NCBI GenBank assembly: GCA_900552565.1
Contig: USAK01000001.1
Location: forward strand, 62,001 to 126,000
DNA: 64,000 nt
Direction of reading: 5' to 3'
Origin: an uncultured Selenomonas sp.
GTDB taxonomy: Bacteria > Bacillota > Negativicutes > Selenomonadales > Selenomonadaceae
Shown: one piece after another, positions 49,681 to 57,576 of the stretch
Position numbering within the stretch: position 1 is the first letter of the stretch
Layout of the letters: every line of letters begins with the position of its first letter
Notes under the pieces: model-generated
What the model saw: the letters and a program-made list of their open reading frames with translations, nothing else
Told to the model about the DNA's origin: nothing
Databases searched by the model: none
Position numbers and translations under genes: made by a program

Positions 49681-50670
49681 TTATTTCTCGTAGCCGTTTG
49701 GATGTTTCTGATGCCAGGTCCAGGCTGTGCCAATGACCTGCTCGACATTCGTGTAACGCGGCTTCCAGCCAAGGATCTTCTTCGCTTTTTCCGAAGAAGC
49801 GATGAGCTGAGCCGGGTCGCCGGCACGGCGGGCACCCATTTCTACCTTGATATCTTTGCCCGTGGCCTTCTTGGCAGCTTCAATCATCTCTTTAACGGAG
49901 AAGCCTTTGCCGTTGCCGAGGTTGAAGATATTGCTCTCGCCGCCCTTGCGCAGGTACTCGAGGGCAAGGACATGGGCATCAGCGAGATCGATGACGTGGA
50001 TATAGTCACGCAGGCACGTGCCATCCGGCGTCGGATAATCATCGCCGAAAATCGTGATGTGGTCGCGTTTGCCGAGCGGAACCTGAAGAATCAAAGGAAT
50101 GAGGTGCGTCTCCGGGTTGTGGTCCTCACCGATGGAGCCATCGTCAAGGGCACCGGCTGCATTGAAGTAACGCAGCGATACATAGCGAATGCCATCAGCG
50201 CGGCTGACCCACTTCATCATCTTTTCCATCGTGCGTTTCGATTCACCGTACGGGTTTGTCGGGTTCGTCGGGTCGTCTTCCATGATAGGTACGCGCTTCG
50301 GCTCGCCGTAAACAGCCGCCGTCGACGAGAAGACGATCTTGTCAACATGATTGCGGACCATGGACTCGAGCAGAACCTGCATGCCATAGACGTTGTTATT
50401 GAAGTACTTCAAAGGTTTCTGGACACTCTCACCGACGAGGGAGTTGGCTGCGAAGTGGATGACCGCTTCGATGTCATTTTCCGTGAAAATCTTGTCGAGG
50501 ATGGCCGCATCGCGGATATCGCCCTCATAGAATTTTGCTTTCGGATTCAAGGCATCGCGATGACCCGTCTGCAGGTTATCGACAATGACGACATCCTCGC
50601 CCTTTTCCACGAGCTGATGTACTGCATGAGAACCGATATAACCGGCACCGCCACAAACCAGAATAGACAT
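49681..50670 (-). CDS. galE: UDP-glucose 4-epimerase
   Basis: A 329-residue extended SDR that interconverts UDP-galactose and UDP-glucose with tightly bound NAD. The nucleotide motif is [11 protein letters not shown] (residues 5-15), followed by [13 protein letters not shown] (about 77), [11 protein letters not shown] with the catalytic Ser/Thr (about 120) and [11 protein letters not shown] with Tyr and Lys (about 145). The C-terminal region has [14 protein letters not shown]. Length is typical (about 330). The ATG follows AAAGGAGAA. It is the second gene of the operon, 95 bp after galK; that gap holds a hairpin with a GTAACAAAATGTTAAC core. Confidence 0.97.
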   Translation of the reverse strand: MSILVCGGAGYIGSHAVHQLVEKGEDVVIVDNLQTGHRDALNPKAKFYEGDIRDAAILDKIFTENDIEAVIHFAANSLVGESVQKPLKYFNNNVYGMQVLLESMVRNHVDKIVFSSTAAVYGEPKRVPIMEDDPTNPTNPYGESKRTMEKMMKWVSRADGIRYVSLRYFNAAGALDDGSIGEDHNPETHLIPLILQVPLGKRDHITIFGDDYPTPDGTCLRDYIHVIDLADAHVLALEYLRKGGESNIFNLGNGKGFSVKEMIEAAKKATGKDIKVEMGARRAGDPAQLIASSEKAKKILGWKPRYTNVEQVIGTAWTWHQKHPNGYEK

Positions 50671-50765
50671 AAGTGATCTTCTCCTTTTTTTCTTTCATTA
50701 TACAACAGATTCCAGCAAACGATATGCTCTATCGTGTTAACATTTTGTTACCGATGACAAAAGGC

Positions 50766-51941
50766 TCACTCGTCAATGCGATGCGTGCCATCCGAGATGC
50801 TGGCAACGACGAAGCTCGGAGCATAGCCAATCTTCTTCGTGTATTCTTCGCCGACATTCTTCTTGAAAGCTTCGATAGCATCGTTCTTGACAAGGCTGAC
50901 CGTCGAACCGCCAAAGCCGGCACCCGTCATGCGCGAACCGATGACGCCATCCTGCTGCCAAGCGATTTCAGCGAGCGTATCGAGTTCTTTGCCGGTGACT
51001 TCATAATCATCGCGCAGCGAGAAGTGCGACTCGTTCATCAGACGGCCAAATTCCTTGACATCGTTGTTCTCAAGAGCCTTGACGGCATCGAGCGTGCGGT
51101 TGTTCTCATAAACGGCATGACGTGCGCGGTGACGCTCGAGGACTTCTTCGATGTGGCCGGCGAGTTTATTGAACTCATCGTTGCTGAGTTCGCCGAGAGC
51201 CTTGAGGTCCGGCTTAACTTCCTTGAGTTCGTTAAGAGCATGCTCGCACTGAGCGCGGCGGACATTGTAAGCCGAGGATGCAAGGCTGTGCGGCTTGTTC
51301 GTGTTCGTGATGACGATGCTGGCATCTTCCAGGGCAATCTTACTGTAACGGTAAGCCAGCGTGTTGCAGTCGAGCAGGATAGCACAGTCTTTCTTACCCA
51401 TGCCAACGGCGAACTGGTCCATGATGCCGCAGTTAACACCAACGAACTGGTTCTCTGCCTTCTGCGAGAGCTTGACCATCTCGATCATGTCGAGGCCAAA
51501 GCCAAATGCCTCATTGAGGATGACCGACGTCAGCACTTCCAGCGAAGCCGAGGAGGAAAGGCCTGCACCAGCTGGCAGCGTACCGTAAATCAGGATATCA
51601 AAGCCATGCGTGGCTTTGTGGCCAGCTTTTTCGAAGACATCGATGACGCCCATCGGGTAGTTGGCCCAATTCTTAGCAGCATCGTAGGCAAGCCCCGTCA
51701 TCGGGAATTCGATGATGCCCTTATCTGCGAGATTCATCGAATACATGCGCGTCGTCATGTCCTTGCGGTCAGCAACGACAGCATACGTGCCAAGCGAGAT
51801 AGCGCACGGGAAAACATGGCCGCCATTATAATCCGTATGCTCGCCAATCAGATTGACACGGCCGGGGGAGAAATAGCTGCGTTCTGCTTCGCCGCCGAAC
51901 TGCTTCTTGAATTCTTCTTTCATCGTTGCTAAGATTTCCAT
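50766..51941 (-). CDS. galK: Galactokinase
   Basis: A 391-residue GHMP kinase that phosphorylates galactose. The galactokinase signature is GRVNLIGEHTDYNGG (about 27-41), the ATP motif PAGAGLSSSASLEV (about 117-130), and the third motif MTGAGFGGSTVSLV (about 333-346). The ATG at 51939-51941 is chosen because GGAGGG lies 9 bases upstream; a longer frame to 51986 lacks a site. It is the first gene of galK-galE-galT-galR, behind a strong promoter with operators on both sides and a leader hairpin. Confidence 0.97.
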   Translation of the reverse strand: MEILATMKEEFKKQFGGEAERSYFSPGRVNLIGEHTDYNGGHVFPCAISLGTYAVVADRKDMTTRMYSMNLADKGIIEFPMTGLAYDAAKNWANYPMGVIDVFEKAGHKATHGFDILIYGTLPAGAGLSSSASLEVLTSVILNEAFGFGLDMIEMVKLSQKAENQFVGVNCGIMDQFAVGMGKKDCAILLDCNTLAYRYSKIALEDASIVITNTNKPHSLASSAYNVRRAQCEHALNELKEVKPDLKALGELSNDEFNKLAGHIEEVLERHRARHAVYENNRTLDAVKALENNDVKEFGRLMNESHFSLRDDYEVTGKELDTLAEIAWQQDGVIGSRMTGAGFGGSTVSLVKNDAIEAFKKNVGEEYTKKIGYAPSFVVASISDGTHRIDE

Positions 51942-52020
51942 CGTGTAACCCTCCATCGCTTGAATGAATACTTGAAAGTGAAACATTTGATGCTGCGCTT
52001 ACCAAACCAGCCCCTGATTT

Positions 52021-52035
52021 AGTAAACGTTTTCTT
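52021..52035 (-). promoter_or_regulatory. Internal LacI-type operator of the gal operon
   Basis: Plus-strand AGTAAACGTTTTCTT. It lies in the galK leader, about 75 bp downstream of the predicted start site, and is identical in its 12-base core GTAAACGTTTTC to the upstream site at 52143-52154. Confidence 0.7.
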
Positions 52036-52051
52036 GCAGCCCCTAAAAGAT

Positions 52052-52084
52052 GGTGCAAACCTTACTCGCCTTCTGATTTGCACC
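52052..52084 (-). other. Leader inverted repeat of galK
   Basis: Perfect 8-bp arms GGTGCAAA (52052-52059) and TTTGCACC (52077-52084) with a 17-nt loop in the 5' leader. It could be an RNA hairpin or a third protein-binding element. Confidence 0.5.
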
Positions 52085-52105
52085 TTCTTTTTTCTTGTTG
52101 TCTCT

Positions 52106-52134
52106 AGTTTATCGCTTCTGCCTTGTATTGTCAA
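52106..52134 (-). promoter_or_regulatory. Promoter of the gal operon
   Basis: On the minus strand TTGACA (52129-52134) and TAAACT (52106-52111) with a 17-bp spacer. The leader is about 160 nt. Operators lie 8 bp upstream of the -35 and about 75 bp into the leader. Confidence 0.8.
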
Positions 52135-52140
52135 GTATTA

Positions 52141-52157
52141 TTGTAAACGTTTTCTGG
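52141..52157 (-). promoter_or_regulatory. Upstream LacI-type operator of the gal operon
   Basis: Plus-strand TTGTAAACGTTTTCTGG; its centre is 121 bp from the centre of the internal site. It also resembles a CcpA cre site (TGWNANCGNTNWCA with one mismatch), so the binding protein needs testing. Confidence 0.7.
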
Positions 52158-52176
52158 AATTGTTTCTATAAAAAAC

Positions 52177-52205
52177 AAAAAAGCCAGGATAAGACCTGAC
52201 TTTTT
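52177..52205 (-). terminator. Terminator of the holB-rsmI cluster
   Basis: AAAAAG-C-CAGG pairs with CCTG-A-CTTTTT; T run on both strands. It lies 19 bp after the rsmI stop. Confidence 0.75.
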
Positions 52206-52223
52206 CCCTAGGATTCTAAGATT

Positions 52224-53099
52224 TTAAGATTCCGCCGAAAGCAGCGCGGCATAGACGTCGCGGCGTGAAATGCCGAGTTTTTTCGCCGTTTCGCGCATGG
52301 CTTCTTTTTTGCTGAGGCCATTTGCCATGAACTGCTGGCAAAGTTCTACGGGGTCTTCACTGCTGTCTGCTCTTTCCTCCTCCGTCTCACCAGAAAAACC
52401 TTCGACTATAAGTACATATTCGCCGCGCGGTTCATGTGTCTCGTAAAAATCCAGCAGCTGCTGCAGTGTGCCGCGGCGGAATTCCTCGAACTTCTTCGTG
52501 AGCTCGCGGCCAAAGGCAGCACGGCGGCTGCCGCCGAGACCACTGACCAGCTGGCGCAACGTCCCTTTCAGATGATGCGGGGCCTCGTAAAAAATCAAGG
52601 TCTCGCGGTGTTCCCTGACCTCTGCCAACACCTCCTGCTGCTTCTTGGCCGTCTTAGGCAGGAAACCGACAAAGGTAAAGCGAGTCGTATCGAGCCCCGA
52701 ACAGATCAGTGCCGAAAGCCCGGCATTGCAGCCCGGCAGCGGCGAGACGCGAATGCCCGCTTCAATAGCGAGCTGGGCCAGATGGCTGCCAGGGTCGCAG
52801 ATGCCCGGCAGCCCCGCATCGCTGACACAGATGAGGTCATGGCCAGAGAGCAGCCAGTCGATGAGCTCCGGTCCTTTTGTGAATTTATTGTGTTCATGAT
52901 AGCTCGTGAGCTTCGTATGGATGTCAAAATGCGTGAGCAGCTGGCGCGTATGGCGCGTATCCTCTGCCGCAATCAATGGCACCTCGCCAAGCATGCGCAC
53001 AGCGCGGTACGTCATATCCTCGAGATTGCCGATAGGCGTGGCACAGAGATACAGCGTCCCCGCGCCATCTTTCTTCTGCTCGTCCTGTTCCTGATTCAT
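52224..53099 (-). CDS. rsmI: 16S rRNA (cytidine1402-2'-O)-methyltransferase
   Basis: A 291-residue SAM-dependent enzyme of the tetrapyrrole-methylase fold that 2'-O-methylates C1402 of 16S rRNA. Family segments are LYLCATPIGNLEDMTYRAV (about 17-35), LIAAEDTRHTRQLLTHF, ISDAGLPGICDPG as CVSDAGLPGICDPG (about 92-105), and PGCNAGLSALICSGL. The start is an ATG at 53097-53099 after AGAGGAAG. It lies 9 bp after trmN6 in the conserved holB-ricT-trmN6-rsmI block. The window also encodes an RsmH-like enzyme that would methylate the same nucleotide at N4. Confidence 0.95.
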   Translation of the reverse strand: MNQEQDEQKKDGAGTLYLCATPIGNLEDMTYRAVRMLGEVPLIAAEDTRHTRQLLTHFDIHTKLTSYHEHNKFTKGPELIDWLLSGHDLICVSDAGLPGICDPGSHLAQLAIEAGIRVSPLPGCNAGLSALICSGLDTTRFTFVGFLPKTAKKQQEVLAEVREHRETLIFYEAPHHLKGTLRQLVSGLGGSRRAAFGRELTKKFEEFRRGTLQQLLDFYETHEPRGEYVLIVEGFSGETEEERADSSEDPVELCQQFMANGLSKKEAMRETAKKLGISRRDVYAALLSAES

Positions 53100-53108
53100 A
53101 TCTTCCTC

Positions 53109-53879
53109 TTATTCTTTCGCCGTATCGCCTATATCCTGTGCCGTCATGCCATAAATCGAGAGGATCTCTCTCGTGTAACGGCCATCATCTTCATGTACGA
53201 TGAGCGGCGGCATGACCTTGAGCCCGCCTGTGGCAGCACCTACGACCGCTTCGATGAGCATCATGTTCGGCGCTTTGCCAGTTTTCGGCTGGACCATGCG
53301 CAGGCGCTTGGCCTCCATCTGATGCTCATGCAGGGCTACCAGAATCTCGCCAAGGCGTTCCGGCAGATGAACCATGGCAAAATGACCGCCAAACTTCAGT
53401 GCATAGCGCGCCGCACAAACGACATCCTCAAGAGTCGCCGTAAATTCATGGCGTGCACGTGCCACCCCGCGAATCTTATTGGCCTGTCCATGGGCTACGG
53501 GCCGGTAAGGCGGATTTGCCAGCACGACATCGAAAGACTCCGCCGGATAAAGTGAGCGGATGGCCCGATAGTCGCCTTCGCGTACGGTGATTTTTTCTTC
53601 CAATTCGTTCATGCGGACATTGCGCGCCGCCAGTTCTGCCATGACAGGGCTGAGTTCTACTGCCTCGACATGACGAACCTCATCCGCGATGAGCAGTGGG
53701 ATGACCCCTGTGCCCGTGCCGAGTTCCAGCACATTCTGCCGCGGATAAAGCCGCGGAAAATGGGCCAGCAGCACGGCGTCCAGTGAAAAGCAGAATTCCT
53801 GCGTATTCTGGATGATTTTGCGGCCGCTCTTCATGAGGTCGTCAAGGCGTTCATGTTCCTTGAGCTCTGTTTCTCTCAT
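53109..53879 (-). CDS. trmN6: tRNA1(Val) (adenine37-N6)-methyltransferase-like protein
   Basis: A 256-residue Rossmann-fold methyltransferase. SAM motif I is LELGTGTGVIPLLIAD (about 52-67) and motif IV is VLANPPYRP (about 119-127), the NPPY signature of N6-adenine methyltransferases. The N-terminus DDLMKSGRKIIQNTQEFCFSLDAVLLAHF fits the YabB/YfiC family, whose E. coli member modifies A37 of tRNA-Val. The ATG overlaps the ricT stop by 4 bp, so it is translationally coupled. The B. subtilis equivalent yabB occupies the same place next to yaaT. Confidence 0.9.
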   Translation of the reverse strand: MRETELKEHERLDDLMKSGRKIIQNTQEFCFSLDAVLLAHFPRLYPRQNVLELGTGTGVIPLLIADEVRHVEAVELSPVMAELAARNVRMNELEEKITVREGDYRAIRSLYPAESFDVVLANPPYRPVAHGQANKIRGVARARHEFTATLEDVVCAARYALKFGGHFAMVHLPERLGEILVALHEHQMEAKRLRMVQPKTGKAPNMMLIEAVVGAATGGLKVMPPLIVHEDDGRYTREILSIYGMTAQDIGDTAKE

Positions 53880-55039
53880 GCTTTTGGTTCCTGAGGCTGA
53901 GCCTGTTCCTGACGCGGCTCCCTGTTTTCTTTCTTCTCGCGCTCCCGCGGATTTCTGGGGTGACGCGGGCCATTGTGCACGCGGCCTGTGCGCTCAGGGC
54001 GGTTCTCGCGCGGTTTGCGGCTGCGGCGCGGACGGCCCGTACGTTCCTCAGCACTGCCGCTGCGGCCGTTACGCTCGCGTCTTTCGCGCGGACGGCGGCT
54101 GGAAGAACGTTCGCGGCGCGGACGGCGCTCTCCTTCTGCAGTATTGCGCTGCCTGCCTGTTTCGCCCTTTTCGGCAGCAGCATTCTCTTGTTCAGCCATC
54201 TCGCCATTCTCGTCTTTTTCGGCGTCTTCTTCGATGACATCTTCCCAAGCGGCTACCACCGTGCGGCTGTTGTCAAGAAGGATGGTTGCCGTGCGGCGCT
54301 GCTGGCTGATGGAAATGACCTTGCCCTCGCCGTCCATCGTTACGACGCGGCTGCCTTGCTGCGGCGGCTGGACGCGCTTCTGTTTCTGCGGGCACTGCTC
54401 ACAGTAGCAATCGTTTTCATACTTGAGGCAGCACATGAGACGGCCGCAAATGCCGGAAATCTTCGTTGGATTCAGCGAGAGGTTCTGCTCCTTGGCCATG
54501 CGGATGGAAACAGGCTCAAAATCGCCGAGGAACGTTGCGCAGCAGAGCGGACGTCCGCAGCAGCCAATGCCCCCCATGACCTTGGCTTCATCGCGCACAC
54601 CAATCTGACGGAGCTCTATGCGCGTGCGGAATACAGAGGCCAAATCCTTGACGAGATCACGGAAGTCAATGCGTCCATCGGCCGTAAAATAGAAAATGAT
54701 TTTGTTGAGGTCAAACGTGTATTCCACATTGACGAGCTTCATGGGCAAGCCGTGTTCGCGGATTTTTTTCACACAGATGCCATAGGCTTCCTTTTCATGT
54801 TTGCGGTTATCTTCAACGCGCTGCAGGTCATGCGCATTGGCAATGCGCTGCACGACTTTGGGCGGCTGTCCGTCCACGGTATGTTCTATTTCACGCGGTC
54901 CGATGACGACAAGACCGCATTCCATGCCGCGGGCCGTCTCCACGATGACATGCTGTCCCTTTTCGATGGTCAGCTTTCCCGGGCTGAAATGATAGATTTT
55001 TCCCGCTCTCTGAAAGCGGACTCCGATGATTGTCTCCAA
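53876..55039 (-). CDS. ricT: RicT (YaaT/PSP1-family) protein with Arg-rich C-terminal tail
   Basis: A 387-residue protein. The PSP1 core (about 1-265) has VETARGMECGLVV, the cysteine-rich GGIGCCGRPLCCATF (about 154-168) and GICGRLMCCLKYENDCYCEQCPQK (about 193-216), which in B. subtilis bind iron-sulfur clusters in the RicA/F/T complex controlling RNase Y. RicA and RicF are not adjacent. From about residue 268 the protein runs into 120 residues of low complexity rich in Arg, Glu, Pro and Asn, with many RPR, RRE and RNG patterns; B. subtilis YaaT (275 aa) lacks this tail. The start is TTG at 55037-55039 with AGGAGG upstream. Confidence 0.92.
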   Translation of the reverse strand: METIIGVRFQRAGKIYHFSPGKLTIEKGQHVIVETARGMECGLVVIGPREIEHTVDGQPPKVVQRIANAHDLQRVEDNRKHEKEAYGICVKKIREHGLPMKLVNVEYTFDLNKIIFYFTADGRIDFRDLVKDLASVFRTRIELRQIGVRDEAKVMGGIGCCGRPLCCATFLGDFEPVSIRMAKEQNLSLNPTKISGICGRLMCCLKYENDCYCEQCPQKQKRVQPPQQGSRVVTMDGEGKVISISQQRRTATILLDNSRTVVAAWEDVIEEDAEKDENGEMAEQENAAAEKGETGRQRNTAEGERRPRRERSSSRRPRERRERNGRSGSAEERTGRPRRSRKPRENRPERTGRVHNGPRHPRNPREREKKENREPRQEQAQPQEPKA

Positions 55040-55060
55040 AATTTTCCTCCTAAATCTATA

Positions 55061-56071
55061 TCAAGAAACACGTGCCATGATGTCACGTGTACGAATGAAA
55101 AAACCTTCGAGCAGCAGCCTGAGGCTGGCGTTCGACTGCAGGCGCTTCTGCGCCTCGCGGACTTCCCTGAGCAGGGAAAATACGATGTATTCCGGATAAA
55201 CTGGCAAAAGCGCCAGCAGCTTTTCACGGATATCCTGATGATAGATGAGCGGGCTGGCACCATCTTCGGACAGGACCAAAAGGTCACGCAGCAGCATATT
55301 GAGGTACAGGAACCATTCCCGCAAGACCTCACGGTCGCGCTCCCCCATCTCTGCAGACTTCGTCCATATCTTTTCCATGTCGAGATGCGGCAGGACCTGC
55401 AGAAAGGCCAGAGCCTCATCGCGCAGCTGCAGCCCGTCATGGGCCAGAAGTGCCAAGGCCCTGCCGGGACTGCCGTCAGACAGCGAAGCAAGCTCCCCTG
55501 CCGTATCTTCAGGAACATCCTGCTGCCTCAGGACTTCCCTGACTTCATCCACGGAGAGCATGCCAAAGCTCACGAGCATGCAGCGCGAAAGGATGGTATC
55601 AAGCAGGGCACTGCGCGCACTCGTGACTAGGATAAACGTGACCGGGCCCTCCGGCTCCTCCAGCGTCTTTAAGAGGCTGTTCTCTGCGGCTTCGTTCATG
55701 CAGTCAGCATCATCGATAAGCACGACACGGCGTTTCGAGAGCACAGGATAGCGTGAAACCTGCGTCTGCATGGCGCGGATGGCCTCGATGCGGATTTGTG
55801 CCGCCGATTTGCCATTTTTCTCCGGTACGACTTCAATATAATCAGGATGAGCCCCGCGTGCAAACGCCTGACAGGAATCACAGCAGCCGCAGGGCCCGTC
55901 ATCCGCTTCGCATAGAAGAGCTGCTGCCAGCACGCGGCCGAGCATTTTCTTGCCGATGCCGTCCGGTCCGGCAAAAAGGAGCGCATGCGGCAGCCTGCCT
56001 TCGTGCAGCATCGTGCGCAGGGCACGTTTTTTCTCCTCATGCCCTATGATGTCCTCCCATTGCCGTTCCAT
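55061..56071 (-). CDS. holB: DNA polymerase III delta' subunit
   Basis: A 336-residue clamp-loader subunit with an AAA+ fold. The P-loop-like segment is HALLFAGPDGIGKKMLGRVL (about 29-48), where the Lys-Lys replaces the usual GKT pattern, as expected for a non-hydrolysing delta'. A zinc module has CEADDGPCGCCDSC (about 53-66). VVLIDDADCMNEAAENSLLKTLEEPEGPVTFILV (about 113-146) and the SRC motif TILSRCMLVSF follow. The ATG follows GAGGG at a longer spacing. It begins the holB-ricT-trmN6-rsmI block, 22 bp ahead of ricT. Confidence 0.95.
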   Translation of the reverse strand: MERQWEDIIGHEEKKRALRTMLHEGRLPHALLFAGPDGIGKKMLGRVLAAALLCEADDGPCGCCDSCQAFARGAHPDYIEVVPEKNGKSAAQIRIEAIRAMQTQVSRYPVLSKRRVVLIDDADCMNEAAENSLLKTLEEPEGPVTFILVTSARSALLDTILSRCMLVSFGMLSVDEVREVLRQQDVPEDTAGELASLSDGSPGRALALLAHDGLQLRDEALAFLQVLPHLDMEKIWTKSAEMGERDREVLREWFLYLNMLLRDLLVLSEDGASPLIYHQDIREKLLALLPVYPEYIVFSLLREVREAQKRLQSNASLRLLLEGFFIRTRDIMARVS

Positions 56072-56182
56072 ACGATTTCACTGCCCTCATTTCTCATCTT
56101 TTATCGTGCAAAGCTATAGAAATATTATATCGTCGCCCTTTTGTTTTCGCAATGGCGGAGCTAAAAATCGAAGACAGCCCGC

Positions 56183-57445
56183 TTAGTGGCTCACGGCTTC
56201 TTCATGATTCCGCAGTTTCTCATGGCTGCTGACGCTGCCGACATAGCCGCTCGGCAGGATATGCATGTCCACGAGAATTTCGCGCACGCGTACAGCCGCA
56301 TAAAGGTTGAAGCGCACATCGGGGTCATTGAGGTCGCGCGCCAGGAGCTGCTCAATCTTATCGCTGCGGTAGCGGACCGTATTGACGTGCACGAAAAGTT
56401 CTGCGGCTGTCGTCGTATAATTAAAATTCGTCTCGAGCAGCAGCTTGAGCGTTGCCAAAAGGTCCGCGTCATTTTCCCCATCGTAGTCGAGCAGGCGCCC
56501 GAGGGCCATGCGGCAGAACTCAAACGCCGGTTCTACGCCGCCCGCAAAGATATTGCGCACAATGCCGCAGTCGTGATAGTAACGGAAAAAGCCCTGCTCA
56601 TGCTTCGTCCGTCCATAGGAAAGGGCCAGACGTGCCTCCTGATAGGCCTTGAGCAGGTCATGCAGCAGATGCATGTCACCGACGCCGCAGTCCAGCGTCA
56701 CTTGATGGCGTTTGGAAAAATCCTTCTGCCACTGCTGCAAAATCTGATACATACAGTGCTCGTGCTCGCGAATCGGATGCTCGGGAATTTCCTCGATATC
56801 GGGCATGATGACCAGTCCCCTGCCATGCCATAAAAGCGGGCAGAGCATGACATCGCTGTAACTGTGCATGAGCTGGCACAGACTGGCCTTGAAATCTGCC
56901 TCGAGTTCCTCCATGGACCGATCTTCCGCCTCCACCAGCATGATGCGGTAGGACTGCTTCTCCTCCAAGTCGATGCCGTTGCGGCGCAGCACCGCCTCCA
57001 GACGGGACTTCATGCCGGAAAAAGCATTCGTGAGGATTTCATCGGTCACACGGCCTATCTCACGCCCGATTTCTATCTTGCTGCGCAAAAGATACGTCAG
57101 CGCCAAACGCGCCGGTATGACTTCATTCACCAGGGCGTCAATATGTTCTTCCGTCACACGGCTGATGAACAGGAACAGGCGCAGCTCCTCGTCCGGCAGG
57201 CTCACCTGCAGCACCAAGAGACGCCTTTCGGCCATATAGTAATACTGGTCATCGCTGAACGACGGCAGATGGCGCAGGATTTTACGGATGGACTCTGCCA
57301 CGGGGATATTTTCAGGATAATACTCCCGGCCATCTCCTGCCACGAAAAGAACCGGTTTTTTTAGAATCTTCTTTAAATCATTTCCGAGTCCATTCGCACC
57401 CTGAACGATACTCGTCTGCAATAGTGCCAATGATTTTTGTTCCAA
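56183..57445 (-). CDS. PucR/CdaR-type transcriptional regulator
   Basis: A 420-residue regulator with a C-terminal PucR helix-turn-helix (about 345-405): LLATLKLLLETNFNYTTTAAELFVHVNTVRYRSDKIEQLL. The middle (about 165-320) is a GGDEF-like CdaR region with KAYQEARLALSYGRTKHEQGFFRYYH. The N-terminal half is a poorly conserved sensor. PucR-type regulators control purine, sugar-acid or amino-acid use; the target is unclear. I choose TTG at 57443-57445, which has AGGGTG upstream, over an ATG at 57479-57481, because that ATG is part of a TATAAT -10 box. No clear operon partner. Confidence 0.85.
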   Translation of the reverse strand: MEQKSLALLQTSIVQGANGLGNDLKKILKKPVLFVAGDGREYYPENIPVAESIRKILRHLPSFSDDQYYYMAERRLLVLQVSLPDEELRLFLFISRVTEEHIDALVNEVIPARLALTYLLRSKIEIGREIGRVTDEILTNAFSGMKSRLEAVLRRNGIDLEEKQSYRIMLVEAEDRSMEELEADFKASLCQLMHSYSDVMLCPLLWHGRGLVIMPDIEEIPEHPIREHEHCMYQILQQWQKDFSKRHQVTLDCGVGDMHLLHDLLKAYQEARLALSYGRTKHEQGFFRYYHDCGIVRNIFAGGVEPAFEFCRMALGRLLDYDGENDADLLATLKLLLETNFNYTTTAAELFVHVNTVRYRSDKIEQLLARDLNDPDVRFNLYAAVRVREILVDMHILPSGYVGSVSSHEKLRNHEEAVSH

Positions 57446-57479
57446 AGTATCTTCACCCTTCTTCAAATGCCTTCTTTTC

Positions 57480-57485
57480 ATTATA
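57480..57485 (-). promoter_or_regulatory. -10 box of the PucR-type gene
   Basis: Minus-strand TATAAT overlapping the upstream in-frame ATG (57479-57481). This argues that translation begins further down at TTG 57443-57445. The -35 is weak. Confidence 0.5.
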
Positions 57486-57520
57486 GCACAGAGCATGGCC
57501 CTCAAAAACCATCCGAAGAT

Positions 57521-57562
57521 AAAAATAAAGACAGACTGCTGCGTATGGCAGCTGCCTGTCTT
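57521..57562 (-). terminator. Terminator of lpxT
   Basis: AAGACAG and CTGTCTT (57528-57534, 57556-57562) with an inner GCTGC/GCAGC stem, then TATTTTTAT on the minus strand, 15 bp after the stop. Confidence 0.85.
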
Positions 57563-57576
57563 TCTAAAAACGAGGT

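Noticed and set aside
48805..50676. A 623-codon open frame on the plus strand opposite galT and galE
   Set aside because: Antisense shadow of two certain genes; it crosses their intergenic gap and lacks a ribosome site.
53960..55630. A 556-codon open frame on the plus strand opposite ricT and holB
   Set aside because: Antisense shadow; the ricT and holB motifs on the other strand are unambiguous.
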